A stretch of DNA of 48,572 nucleotides from contig CAMHQD010000019.1 of NCBI GenBank assembly GCA_946187345.1, forward strand, positions 1-48,572, read 5' to 3'. The notes beneath the pieces are model-generated. The model ran no database searches. It was given only the letters and a program-made list of their open reading frames with translations, and had not been told where the DNA came from. The stretch comes from an uncultured Porphyromonadaceae bacterium (GTDB lineage Bacteria; Bacteroidota; Bacteroidia; Bacteroidales; Muribaculaceae). Shown here piece by piece: positions 16,022-24,184 of this stretch (position 1 is the stretch's first letter; the number at the start of each line of letters is the position of its first letter). The translations under genes were made by a program, and so were the position numbers.

Positions 16022-17578
16022 TCACTTGCTATTGCGGCGATACTCTTCGGCCAAAGTGTCGCGCAGGGTCGCGCCGTCCATCTCCAAATAACGCGCGACA
16101 GACGGCAACTCGCCGATGACATCACGGTTGCGCTTGTAGTAGTCAAACACTTGCGTCATCACCTCACAGAACATTGCCTCGTCGGTCTGCTTGACGCCGA
16201 ACTCAATGGCGTGCTCACACATCGCGGCAATGAATGCCGACAGGAGCTCGGTGTTTCCGGACACAGGGCTTTGGGTGATGCTGAACGTGTAGTCCTCGGT
16301 ATTTGTCATCCACATCATGATGAACTGTATGGCCTTCAAAGGCGTGGCGCTATTGCGATTGAGAGGCTCGGCAAGGAACCACTTTGCCAGCCGCAGCACA
16401 TCGGATTCGTGCGCACGGCAGCCTTCGGCGGTTGTGATGGCCGCAGGCGAAGGGATGTCAAGATATTCCCGCTTGTACTGCCGGGCCTTAAGCGTGAGGC
16501 AGTCTTTAGAGGCGACAAACGGGTTGTCGCGCTGCCATTGGGCGAGTTTTTGGAGTTGCGTTTCGGCACTGTCGGTCTCAAACCACATTTTTATCTCCTC
16601 ATCATTGGCAAGCATCGCCATATTATAGGCATACCAATTGCCGGACTGTATCAGCCTGCGGTGGTAGTCCATCAGGGAGACATTGTATTGGTCGGGCAGC
16701 AGGTCGCAGATATATTCCACGGCTGACTGACGCAAGTCGAAAAGCGTTTGCAACGACAACGGCGACACGCGCCGCTCGGCAGGCAGGGCCTCGGCTGCGG
16801 AGCGCACTCCCGCATCATAGGCGACGCCGAAAGGCACAACAAGGGTGCTGTCAGCATTCAGGAAAATCGTCTTTTCCTCCTGCAAGGTGACGGTTACACT
16901 GTCTGCGTCAAACTTCACGTTGTTGTCATAGAGGTTGCGGATGAGAGCGCGCATCTCCTCGCGGCGGGCTTTGTCCGGCGAAATGCGCCGAAAAGTCTCG
17001 GCATACATGATTGCCCAGACCGGCTCGGTGGACATGGCATAGAGGCGCGCCAAACGATAATAATTGCTCGCGAAGGTTGGCTCGGCCTCAACACCGTCAC
17101 TATAATTGGCGAGAGCGAGGTCATAACGCTCATGCATCATATAGATGTTGCCTTTCTCAAGATATAACGCACCCGACGAGGGGAATTTCACGAGGCCCTC
17201 ATCATACGTCTTGATGGCCGCCTCCGCATCACCGAGGTTGTCTTGGGCATTGCCAACCATCTGATAACACATGAAGTCGGCCCCGGGCAGGTCATAGAGT
17301 TTGCGGCCCTCTTTGACCACCCGCTTATAGTCTCCATGAACGTAGTAGGCATACAAGCGCTCGTAACCAATCTGATAATTATCTTTATATTGCTTGTGAA
17401 GTTTATCAAAAATCTTCAATGCCGAGGGCACCTCATCACTATCTACCAAACGGACAGCCGAATCAAGCAAAACGACGGCATCGGGCGGCAACTCCGGCCG
17501 GGCTTCTTGTGCCGCGGCACGAGGCGAGAAAATCAGCAGGGCCGCAATAATTGTGAGAATGCGTTGAATTTCTTTCAT
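16022..17578 (-). CDS. Secreted/periplasmic TPR protein
   Basis: A 518-residue protein with a signal peptide (MKEIQRILTIIAALLIFSPRAAAQ) followed by tetratricopeptide-type helix pairs over roughly residues 25-200 (segments such as GNAQDNLGDAEAAIKTYDEGLVKFP and GNIYMMHERYDLALANYSDGVEAEP). The C-terminal 300 residues have no family I recognise. The start at 17578 is chosen over an in-frame ATG eight codons upstream because it gives a clean signal peptide. TPRs are protein-interaction scaffolds, so an envelope scaffold role is likely. A -7 box on the minus strand is at 17613-17620. The gene is divergent from ybeY. Confidence 0.75.
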   Translation of the reverse strand: MKEIQRILTIIAALLIFSPRAAAQEARPELPPDAVVLLDSAVRLVDSDEVPSALKIFDKLHKQYKDNYQIGYERLYAYYVHGDYKRVVKEGRKLYDLPGADFMCYQMVGNAQDNLGDAEAAIKTYDEGLVKFPSSGALYLEKGNIYMMHERYDLALANYSDGVEAEPTFASNYYRLARLYAMSTEPVWAIMYAETFRRISPDKARREEMRALIRNLYDNNVKFDADSVTVTLQEEKTIFLNADSTLVVPFGVAYDAGVRSAAEALPAERRVSPLSLQTLFDLRQSAVEYICDLLPDQYNVSLMDYHRRLIQSGNWYAYNMAMLANDEEIKMWFETDSAETQLQKLAQWQRDNPFVASKDCLTLKARQYKREYLDIPSPAAITTAEGCRAHESDVLRLAKWFLAEPLNRNSATPLKAIQFIMMWMTNTEDYTFSITQSPVSGNTELLSAFIAAMCEHAIEFGVKQTDEAMFCEVMTQVFDYYKRNRDVIGELPSVARYLEMDGATLRDTLAEEYRRNSK

Positions 17579-17612
17579 AACTTTTGGTGTATAGATAAAC
17601 AAAATAATACCG

Positions 17613-17620
17613 CAAATTTA
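17613..17620 (-). promoter_or_regulatory. Promoter -7 box for the TPR gene
   Basis: TAAATTTG on the minus strand, 34 bp before the ATG at 17578. It lies back to back with the ybeY box 31 bp away. Confidence 0.6.
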
Positions 17621-17651
17621 GCAAAATGCGCTATATTATCCAATTTTTTTG

Positions 17652-17659
17652 TAATTTTG
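17652..17659 (+). promoter_or_regulatory. Promoter -7 box for ybeY
   Basis: TAATTTTG matches TAnnTTTG and lies 26 bp before the ATG at 17686. It supports the later start, because the upstream in-frame ATG at 17626 would precede the promoter. Confidence 0.65.
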
Positions 17660-17685
17660 TGGTGCAAAACGGTTTCACAAGGGCT

Positions 17686-18138
17686 ATGACCGAAGTGATT
17701 TTCGACGCCGAGGGCGTCGCTATGCCCGCGATTGACCGGGCGGCAACGGCCGCCTGGCTTGAGTGTGTCGCCCACAGTCTCGGCAAGAATGTGGGGCGGT
17801 TGTCGTATCTGTTTTGCGACGACGAGCACATCTTGGCCGTTAACCGCGAGTTTCTCGGACACGACTATTACACCGACATCATCACGTTTGACTACAGCAC
17901 GCGCCGCCACATCGCCGGCGACATGGTAATCTCGCTCGACACGGTGGCGAGCAACGCGGCCGCGCTCGGTGCCGACCCGCGCCGCGAACTGCTGCGCGTC
18001 ATCGCTCACGGCGTGCTGCACCTGTGTGGCATCAACGACAAGGGCCCTGGCGAGCGCGAGGTGATGGAGGCGCATGAGGAACGGGCGCTGGCGATGGCCG
18101 CCAACGAGATGTTCAACTTTGAGTTTGGGCAACGATGA
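17686..18138 (+). CDS. ybeY: Endoribonuclease YbeY (rRNA maturation factor)
   Basis: A metal-dependent RNase for 16S rRNA 3' maturation and ribosome quality control. The 150-residue protein has the family signature LGHDYYTDIITFDY and the metal motif HGVLHLCGINDKG. The first two histidines are present; the third ligand position is an Asp/Lys stretch, as commonly seen in Bacteroidota members. The start at 17686 is set by the -7 box. The stop overlaps the mnmG start by 4 bp (ATGA), a translationally coupled pair that is common in this phylum. Confidence 0.9.
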   Translation: MTEVIFDAEGVAMPAIDRAATAAWLECVAHSLGKNVGRLSYLFCDDEHILAVNREFLGHDYYTDIITFDYSTRRHIAGDMVISLDTVASNAAALGADPRRELLRVIAHGVLHLCGINDKGPGEREVMEAHEERALAMAANEMFNFEFGQR

Positions 18139-20018
18139 GGATGGATTTTGACGTCATAGTCATTGGAGCCGGGCACGCCGGTTGTGAAGCGGCCGCGGCA
18201 GCGGCCCGCTTAGGGTCGCAAACACTACTCATCACGCTGGATATGAACAAGATAGCCCAAATGAGTTGCAATCCGGCCGTGGGCGGTATCGCCAAGGGGC
18301 AGATTGTGCGCGAGATTGACGCGCTGGGCGGCATGATGGGCATCGTGACCGACCGCAGTTCCATCCAGATGCGTATGCTCAACCGCAGCAAGGGTCCGGC
18401 AATGTGGAGCCCGCGCTCGCAGGCCGACCGTCACCGCTTTATGGAGGAATGGCGGCTGGCGTTGGACCGCACACCGGGGCTGAGTCTGTGGCAGGACAAC
18501 GTTACCGGGTTGCTGCTGGACGAGGACGGCGGAGTGAGGGGCGTTAAAACGGCCCTCGGCGTGGAGTTCACGGCGCGCGCCGTGGTGCTCACCGCCGGCA
18601 CATTCCTCGGTGGACTGATGCACATCGGACCGGTGCAGACACCCGGCGGCCGCGTGGGCGAGCCCGCCAGCAACGGCCTGACGGCGCAACTCAACGCATT
18701 AGGCATCGAGAGCGGCCGGATGAAAACCGGCACACCGCCACGCCTTGACGGCCGCACGATAGATTACAGCCAAGCCGTGGAGCAGCAGGGCGACACACCC
18801 GGCGAGCACCGCTTCAGTTACCTGCCGGGCACGGCGAGCACGCTGCAACAACGCTCCTGCTGGATTGTGAACACCAACGCGGCGGTGCATGATGTCCTGC
18901 GCGCGGCACTCCCCTACTCGCCGCTCTACAACGGCCAGATACAAAGCATCGGGCCACGCTACTGCCCCAGCATCGAGACAAAAATCGTCACCTTTGCCGA
19001 GCGCGAGAGCCACCAGTTGTTCATAGAGCCGGAGGGCGAGCAGACAGCCGAGGTGTACCTCAACGGGTTCTCGTCGTCGCTGCCGTGGCGAGTGCAGATT
19101 GAGGCCCTAAGGCATATTCCCGCATTGCGCAACGCGCAACTCTACCGCCCGGGCTATGCTATAGAATATGACTATTTCCCGCCCACACAACTGCGCCATA
19201 GCCTTGAGAGCAAGCGAGTGCCACGTCTTTTCATGGCCGGCCAGGTGAACGGCACCACAGGCTATGAGGAGGCCGCCGGACAAGGCTTGATGGCCGGCAT
19301 CAACGCTCACCGTTGTGTGCACGGTCTGGAGCCGCTGGTGTTGGGTCGCGACCAGGCTTACATCGGCGTGCTCATCGACGACTTGGTTACCAAGGGTGTT
19401 GACGAGCCATACCGGATGTTCACCTCACGCGCCGAATACCGCATCCTGCTGCGGCAGGACGACGCCGACATGCGTCTGACGGAACTCGGCGCCACAATCG
19501 GCAGCGTGGATGCCGTGCGGTTGCGATTACTGCGCGACAAGCGCGCGGCGATTGACGAACTGATAGAGTTCTCGCACGAACACACTGTGCGCACCGCCGC
19601 AATCAACGAGGGGCTCGCCTCGCGCGGCATGGAGCCGCTGCGGCAAGGATGCCGCCTGCACGAACTGCTAACGAGGCCCGAGTTTGACTTCGCGCTGGCA
19701 GCCTCGCTACTGCCCGAGGTCGCCGAGCGCCTTGACAAGGTAGAGACCGAACGGCGCGACGAGATTATCGAAGCGACAGAGATTAAGATAAAATATGGCG
19801 GATATATCGAGCGCGAGGCGCAAAACGCCGAGAAACTGCGCCGGCTGGAGCGCGTCAAACTGCGTGGCCACATCGACTACGCGTCCGTTCACCAGTTAAG
19901 CACCGAGGCCCGACAGAAGTTGGCGGCCATTGACCCGGAGACAATCGGCCAAGCATCACGCATTCCGGGTGTCTCACCCAGCGACATCAGCATCCTGCTG
20001 TTGCTATTAGGCCGTTAA
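18135..20018 (+). CDS. mnmG: tRNA uridine 5-carboxymethylaminomethyl modification enzyme MnmG
   Basis: An FAD-dependent partner of MnmE that builds the cmnm5 group on wobble U34. The 627-residue protein has the dinucleotide motif GAGHAGCEAAAAAARLG near the N terminus, the conserved NPAVGGIAKGQIVREIDALGG, KTGTPPRLDGRTID, and the FAD-binding GQVNGTTGYEEAAGQGLMAG. A helical C-terminal domain contacts MnmE. Length is typical. mnmE is not in the window. mnmG (gidA) is classically origin-proximal, in line with the parS sites just downstream. It overlaps ybeY by 4 bp. Confidence 0.97.
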   Translation: MRMDFDVIVIGAGHAGCEAAAAAARLGSQTLLITLDMNKIAQMSCNPAVGGIAKGQIVREIDALGGMMGIVTDRSSIQMRMLNRSKGPAMWSPRSQADRHRFMEEWRLALDRTPGLSLWQDNVTGLLLDEDGGVRGVKTALGVEFTARAVVLTAGTFLGGLMHIGPVQTPGGRVGEPASNGLTAQLNALGIESGRMKTGTPPRLDGRTIDYSQAVEQQGDTPGEHRFSYLPGTASTLQQRSCWIVNTNAAVHDVLRAALPYSPLYNGQIQSIGPRYCPSIETKIVTFAERESHQLFIEPEGEQTAEVYLNGFSSSLPWRVQIEALRHIPALRNAQLYRPGYAIEYDYFPPTQLRHSLESKRVPRLFMAGQVNGTTGYEEAAGQGLMAGINAHRCVHGLEPLVLGRDQAYIGVLIDDLVTKGVDEPYRMFTSRAEYRILLRQDDADMRLTELGATIGSVDAVRLRLLRDKRAAIDELIEFSHEHTVRTAAINEGLASRGMEPLRQGCRLHELLTRPEFDFALAASLLPEVAERLDKVETERRDEIIEATEIKIKYGGYIEREAQNAEKLRRLERVKLRGHIDYASVHQLSTEARQKLAAIDPETIGQASRIPGVSPSDISILLLLLGR

Positions 20019-20037
20019 ATCAATTTATAACTCAAAT

Positions 20038-20053
20038 TGTTTCACGTGAAACA
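20038..20053. promoter_or_regulatory. parS site 1
   Basis: TGTTTCACGTGAAACA, a perfect 16-bp palindrome identical to the canonical bacterial parS bound by ParB. It sits between mnmG and apt. ParB spreading from such sites organises the origin region for segregation. parA/parB are not in the window. Confidence 0.93.
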
Positions 20054-20086
20054 AACACTCTGAACTTAAAAGGCAAAACGACAATT

Positions 20087-20617
20087 ATGAGAAACAGAAT
20101 CGAAGAGGCGAAACAAGCCGTTCGCAACATCCCGGACTTCCCTATCAAAGGAATTCAATTTAAGGATTTAACTACCCTTATGAAGTCGCCGCAGCACCTT
20201 GCTACGGTTAGTGACGCCCTTTATGAGATGTATAAGGGCAAGGGCATCACCAAGGTCGTTGGCATCGAGAGCCGGGGATTCATATTCGGCGCGGTTTTGG
20301 CCGCGCGGCTCGAAGCCGGCTTCGTGCCCATCCGCAAGCCGGGCAAACTGCCCGCGGAAGTCATCAGCAAGACCTACGACAAGGAGTACGGCACCGACAC
20401 GATTGAGATACATCGCGACGCCATCACAACCGACGATATAGTGCTCATCCACGATGACCTGCTTGCGACCGGCGGCACAATCCTCGCCGCACTGGAATTG
20501 GTGAAGTCAATGGGACCACGACAGGTGATGATAAATTTTGTGTGCGGATTGAAAGACTTGAACGGGCGCGACATGCTGCCCAAAGACATCGACGTCACCA
20601 CCGTTTTCGACTTCTGA
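20087..20617 (+). CDS. apt: Adenine phosphoribosyltransferase
   Basis: Salvages adenine to AMP with PRPP in the cytoplasm. The 176-residue protein has the APRT N-terminal pattern IRNIPDFPIKGIQF-like segment (here VRNIPDFPIKGIQFKDLTTL), the ESRGFIFG loop, RKPGKLP, and the PRPP-binding motif VLIHDDLLATGGT (about 123-135). Length is typical (170-180). The start is 34 bp after parS site 1. It is followed by a heptamer-phased spacer and uvrC. Confidence 0.96.
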   Translation: MRNRIEEAKQAVRNIPDFPIKGIQFKDLTTLMKSPQHLATVSDALYEMYKGKGITKVVGIESRGFIFGAVLAARLEAGFVPIRKPGKLPAEVISKTYDKEYGTDTIEIHRDAITTDDIVLIHDDLLATGGTILAALELVKSMGPRQVMINFVCGLKDLNGRDMLPKDIDVTTVFDF

Positions 20618-20625
20618 ATGAAATG

Positions 20626-20709
20626 TTGACCGTTGACTGTTAACAGTTGACCGTTGACAATTGGCAGTAGACCGAAAGACACATACGGTGAACGGTAAAC
20701 GGTAAACCA
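20626..20709. repeat. Heptamer-phased spacer between apt and uvrC
   Basis: The spacer can be read as twelve consecutive 7-bp words of the form TTGACCG, TTGACTG, TTAACAG, then drifting to TGAACGG, TAAACGG and TAAACCA. TTGACCG-TTGAC occurs twice (20626, 20647). The CGGTAAACGGTAAAC part recurs before the gene at 32611. It ends 9 bp before the uvrC ATG. Confidence 0.65.
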
Positions 20710-20718
20710 TTCAAAAAA

Positions 20719-22536
20719 ATGGATGAGAGGCTGAGACTGAAAATATCGTTGTTGCCCGAGACACCGGGTGTATACCGGTACTACAACAGTGAGGGAACAA
20801 TTATATACGTTGGCAAGGCGAAAAACCTGAAGCGGCGCGTTAGTTCCTACTTCAACCGCGAGCACGAGGTGGAGCGCACCAACAGGTTGGTGAGCAACAT
20901 CGCCGACATGGAATACACAGTCGTCAACACTGAAGAAGAGGCTCTCGACCTTGAGAACAACCTGATAAAAGAGTATCAGCCGAAGTACAACGTACTGCTC
21001 AAAGACGACAAATCTTACCCGTGGATTTGTGTGACAAAAGAACTTTATCCACGAGTATTCATAACGCGAGAAAAAGTACATCGGGGAGCATGGTTTTTCG
21101 GACCGTATCCCAAAGCGGAAATCGCTCACACACTGGTCACTGCGTTACATCAAATCTTCCCGATCAGAACCTGCCGACACAATGTTTCACGTGAAACAAT
21201 AGAAGCGAAAAAACACCGTCTTTGTCTCCAATTTCACATCAAAAATTGCGAGGGATGTTGCCAGGGATTAATAGACGCAGAACCATACAACGACTACATT
21301 GAGCAAATCAAAAGAATCCTGAACGGAGACACAAAACTCGTCGCTGACCATCTGCAAGAAGAAATGATGCGATACGCGTCCGAACTGAAATTTGAGGAAG
21401 CGGAGATAACAAAACGCAAACTGCTACTAATAGATAAACTGCGAACAAAATCGTGCATCGTGTCACCCACAATTCACAATATCGATGTGTTTGCGATACA
21501 CATCGACGACGACACCGCATTCATCAACTTCATGCACGTGCGCAACGGTTCGGTCGTACAATCCATAACATTAGAGTATAAAACGAGTACGCTTGACGAG
21601 GAGGCAACACCGCAGGCATTAATGTCACTTGCCATAACAGAAATAAGGCAACGGTTCGCGACAATGTATCAGCGCGATCACATTCGCGAAGTCATTGTCA
21701 ATGTTCTACCCGATGTGAAAAGCGAGGGCGTAGAGTATGTGATTCCACAACGCGGCGACAAGCGCAAACTGCTGGATATAGCGATTAAAAACGCGCTGCA
21801 GCGCAAGCAGGATCGCTTGAAGATGATGGAGAAACTGAACCCGGAGCAACGTGCCACACGCACCATGACAACGATGATGCGCGACCTGCACCTTGACGTT
21901 ATGCCACGACACATCGAGTGCTTTGACAACTCAAACATACAAGGCAGCGACGCCGTGGCGTCGTGCGTCGTGTTCCGCAACGGCAAACCCAGCAAGAAGG
22001 AATACCGGCACTACATTATCAAGACTGCGGCAGGCAACGACGACTTCGATTCGATGCGCGAAGTGATTACACGGCGCGTGACGCGCCTCAGAGAAGAAGG
22101 TCAAGAACTCCCCCACCTCATCGTTGTGGACGGCGGCAAAGGACAACTGTCGGCGGCGATGGAGGCACTCAAAGCAATAGGCGAAGACAGCATCGCAGTT
22201 GTTGGTCTGGCCAAGCGTATGGACGAAATTTTCTTCCCTGGTGACGAACTGCCGTTCAACATCGACCGCAATAGTGAGACTTTGCGCATTATCCAACGCT
22301 TGCGCGACGAGTCACACCGCTTCGCGATTACATTCCACCGCAAACGCCGCAGCAAATCGCAAGTACACAGCGCATTAGACAACATCAGCGGCATAGGCCC
22401 AAAGACTAAAGAACTGTTACTCAAGCACTTCAAGAGCGTTAAGCGCATTCGCGAAGCGACAGTTGAGGAATTGACCGCAGTCATTGGCACTGCCAAAGCC
22501 GCCGCCGTCACTGCCGCCTTGAATGATGGCAAATAA
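20719..22536 (+). CDS. uvrC: Excinuclease ABC subunit C
   Basis: The dual-incision nuclease of nucleotide excision repair. The 605-residue protein has the N-terminal GIY-YIG domain (PGVYRYY..TIIYVGKAKNL, about 14-40), a central zinc/cysteine-type segment (CEGCCQGL), the UVR UvrB-binding helices (about 205-245, LKFEEAEITKRK), the RNase H-like nuclease domain (IECFDNSNIQGSDAV, LIVVDGGKGQL), and a C-terminal helix-hairpin-helix pair (ISGIGPKTKELL, AVIGTAKAAAV). Length is typical. Parts of the first kilobase are visibly AT-richer than neighbouring genes. A parS site is embedded at 21183. Confidence 0.96.
   Translation: MDERLRLKISLLPETPGVYRYYNSEGTIIYVGKAKNLKRRVSSYFNREHEVERTNRLVSNIADMEYTVVNTEEEALDLENNLIKEYQPKYNVLLKDDKSYPWICVTKELYPRVFITREKVHRGAWFFGPYPKAEIAHTLVTALHQIFPIRTCRHNVSRETIEAKKHRLCLQFHIKNCEGCCQGLIDAEPYNDYIEQIKRILNGDTKLVADHLQEEMMRYASELKFEEAEITKRKLLLIDKLRTKSCIVSPTIHNIDVFAIHIDDDTAFINFMHVRNGSVVQSITLEYKTSTLDEEATPQALMSLAITEIRQRFATMYQRDHIREVIVNVLPDVKSEGVEYVIPQRGDKRKLLDIAIKNALQRKQDRLKMMEKLNPEQRATRTMTTMMRDLHLDVMPRHIECFDNSNIQGSDAVASCVVFRNGKPSKKEYRHYIIKTAAGNDDFDSMREVITRRVTRLREEGQELPHLIVVDGGKGQLSAAMEALKAIGEDSIAVVGLAKRMDEIFFPGDELPFNIDRNSETLRIIQRLRDESHRFAITFHRKRRSKSQVHSALDNISGIGPKTKELLLKHFKSVKRIREATVEELTAVIGTAKAAAVTAALNDGK
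21183..21198. promoter_or_regulatory. parS site 2 (inside uvrC)
   Basis: TGTTTCACGTGAAACA, identical to site 1 and 1,145 bp away, embedded in the uvrC reading frame where it encodes the NVSRET segment. A perfect 16-bp palindrome kept inside coding sequence argues for function. Confidence 0.93.
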
Positions 22537-22585
22537 ATGAACAAGACACAAGGACTCCTCCACAATATAATTAGAAAATAGACAG

Positions 22586-22623
22586 ATTTTGTGGGGACAC
22601 AATATATTGCGTCCCCACAAAAT
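22586..22623. repeat. Long hairpin between uvrC and dtd
   Basis: A 13-bp perfect stem ATTTTGTGGGGAC (22586-22598) / GTCCCCACAAAAT (22611-22623). The loop itself contains the palindrome CAATATATTG, so pairing can continue after one mismatch. It could be a terminator for uvrC (T run within the arm) or a REP-type element. Confidence 0.75.
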
Positions 22624-22666
22624 CAGACGGGAAACTGACGTCAGAGACCAATAATAAGATAATGAT

Positions 22667-23119
22667 ATGCGACTTGTAATACAGAGGGTTAGAGAGGCAG
22701 TGGTGGCTATCGGCGGAGAGCCGGTGAGCCATATAGCACACGGAATGATGTGCCTGGTGGGCATTGAGAACGGCGACACACGCGAGGACGCTGACTGGCT
22801 GGCGCAGAAACTGGTGTCGATGCGCATCTTTGACGACGAAAAAGGCGTGATGAATATCGACGTGCGACAGGCCGGCGGCGAGGTGATGGCCGTCAGCCAG
22901 TTCACGCTGCACGCGTCCACCCGCAAGGGCAACCGTCCGTCGTATATCCGCGCGGCGCGTCCTGAGGTCGCCAAGCCGCTGTATGAGCACTTCTGCGAGA
23001 AGGTGGAACAACTGGTGGGCAAACCGGTGGCCCGAGGTGTGTTTGGCGCCAACATGCAGGTGAGCCTTATTAACGACGGCCCGGTGACAATCATCATCGA
23101 CTCGCGCACTCGCGAGTAA
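22667..23119 (+). CDS. dtd: D-aminoacyl-tRNA deacylase
   Basis: Cleaves D-amino acids (and Gly from tRNA-Ala) off mischarged tRNAs. The 150-residue protein has the two DTD signatures: the SQFTLHAST region around 78-86 and the NDGPVTIIID segment near the C terminus, which carries the Gly-cisPro motif. The GNRPSYIRAARPE stretch is also family-typical. Length is normal. It lies 130 bp after uvrC across the long hairpin, so it may have its own transcription, though I found no clear -7 box. Confidence 0.95.
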   Translation: MRLVIQRVREAVVAIGGEPVSHIAHGMMCLVGIENGDTREDADWLAQKLVSMRIFDDEKGVMNIDVRQAGGEVMAVSQFTLHASTRKGNRPSYIRAARPEVAKPLYEHFCEKVEQLVGKPVARGVFGANMQVSLINDGPVTIIIDSRTRE

Positions 23120-23600
23120 TGTCCACCCACATTCCTGAAGGAGGTGAGACGGTCAATGAGGCAAACTCATTACATCATTCAAGTCATAGAGCACTCCCCT
23201 ACCCTACCGACACCTTCGCCGCTGGATTCGGCAAGGCCAAGGCCAGACCCTACTGATTACGGGCTGGCCAGCACAGTGCGTCAACCGAAATTCACATTTG
23301 TTCACATTTCGGATTTTTTAGGGATATATAGCGACAACTGTTAATACAACAGTATTTCAGACAGATAAGGCAGTTTTGGCGCGGCGAGAATTGAAAATTT
23401 GAGCACTTCCCTATCGGTTAATTGGAATTTTGGAGTCTCAAGACCGAGATAAAAATAGTTTGGCACAAAAATTGCATAGGATTAGGAAAGTCGGCAAAAT
23501 TTGTTTATATTTGCCGGATAAAACCATTTTAGTAATTTGATGTTAAAAAATAGCGACATCTATTCTAACTTCTAAAATCTAACATCAAACTCTCAGAACT
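23120..23600. other. Gene-free spacer with REP remnant
   Basis: 481 bp with no convincing gene. It holds a remnant of the two-ended element (GGCCAAGGCCAGACCCTAC, 23242-23260 region) and the promoter for the NfeD gene. An open frame at 23144-23344 has no family resemblance and is probably chance. Confidence 0.55.
23506..23513 (+). promoter_or_regulatory. Promoter -7 box for the NfeD gene
   Basis: TATATTTG matches TAnnTTTG, about 88 bp before the ATG at 23601. No clear -33 element. Confidence 0.55.
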
Positions 23601-24056
23601 ATGATTATCGAATATTTTAAAGAGAACTTGTGGCAGATGTGGACAGCCGCGTTTTTTGTGCTTCTGATCTGCGAAGTGTTCAGCGGCGATTTTTTCATTA
23701 TGAGTTTCGCGATTGGCGCTTTGGCCAGCGTGCTTACCGCGGCGTGCGGAATGTCGTTCACGGTACAGGTGATAGTGTTTGCTTGCGTGTCGGTGCTGAC
23801 GTTGTTTTTTGTGCGTCCGGCGGCTCTGCGCTACCTGCATCGCAACGATGACCACCGCGCGAGCAATGCCGAGGCGGTGATTGGCCGCGAGGGAACGGTT
23901 AGCGAGGCCATCGAGGCCGGCGGTTTCGGCCGCGTGGCCATCGACGGCGACGACTGGAAGGCACGCACGGCCGACGGCTCCCCCATCCACAAGGGCGCGC
24001 GCGTGCGCGTGACGGCTATGGAGTCAATCATCATCACCGTCGAGCCCTCTGCCTGA
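23601..24056 (+). CDS. NfeD-family membrane protein
   Basis: A 151-residue short (protease-less) NfeD protein. Hydrophobic segments at about 13-30, 32-50 and 52-70 are followed by a soluble OB-fold domain (about 90-150, with EAVIGREGTVSEAIEAGGFGRVAIDGDDWKA-type beta strands). NfeD proteins pair with SPFH/stomatin proteins in membrane microdomains, and an SPFH gene indeed follows at 24185. Exact role is unknown; membrane organisation or quality control is the usual inference. Start chosen at 23601, the only good Met before the first membrane segment. Confidence 0.85.
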   Translation: MIIEYFKENLWQMWTAAFFVLLICEVFSGDFFIMSFAIGALASVLTAACGMSFTVQVIVFACVSVLTLFFVRPAALRYLHRNDDHRASNAEAVIGREGTVSEAIEAGGFGRVAIDGDDWKARTADGSPIHKGARVRVTAMESIIITVEPSA

Positions 24057-24060
24057 CATT

Positions 24061-24145
24061 AAACACAAATTATCATGAATTATTCATAAATCATTTATTT
24101 TAATTATAATGTTTGGAATAAAAATTCATGGATAATTCATGTTAA
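24061..24145. repeat. Inverted CATGAATTAT words between nfeD-like and SPFH genes
   Basis: CACAAAT (24064), CATGAAT (24074) and CATAAAT (24085) on the plus strand face two CATGAAT words on the minus strand (24127-24142). The spacing is 10-11 bp, the same family as at 6091 and 29825. Confidence 0.55.
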
Positions 24146-24184
24146 AACTCACTTTAACAACTCTCAACTAATTACTCTAAAAAA

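Noticed and set aside
23144-23344. Short plus-strand frame of 66 codons after dtd
   Set aside because: No family resemblance, covers a REP remnant, and no promoter is visible before it.
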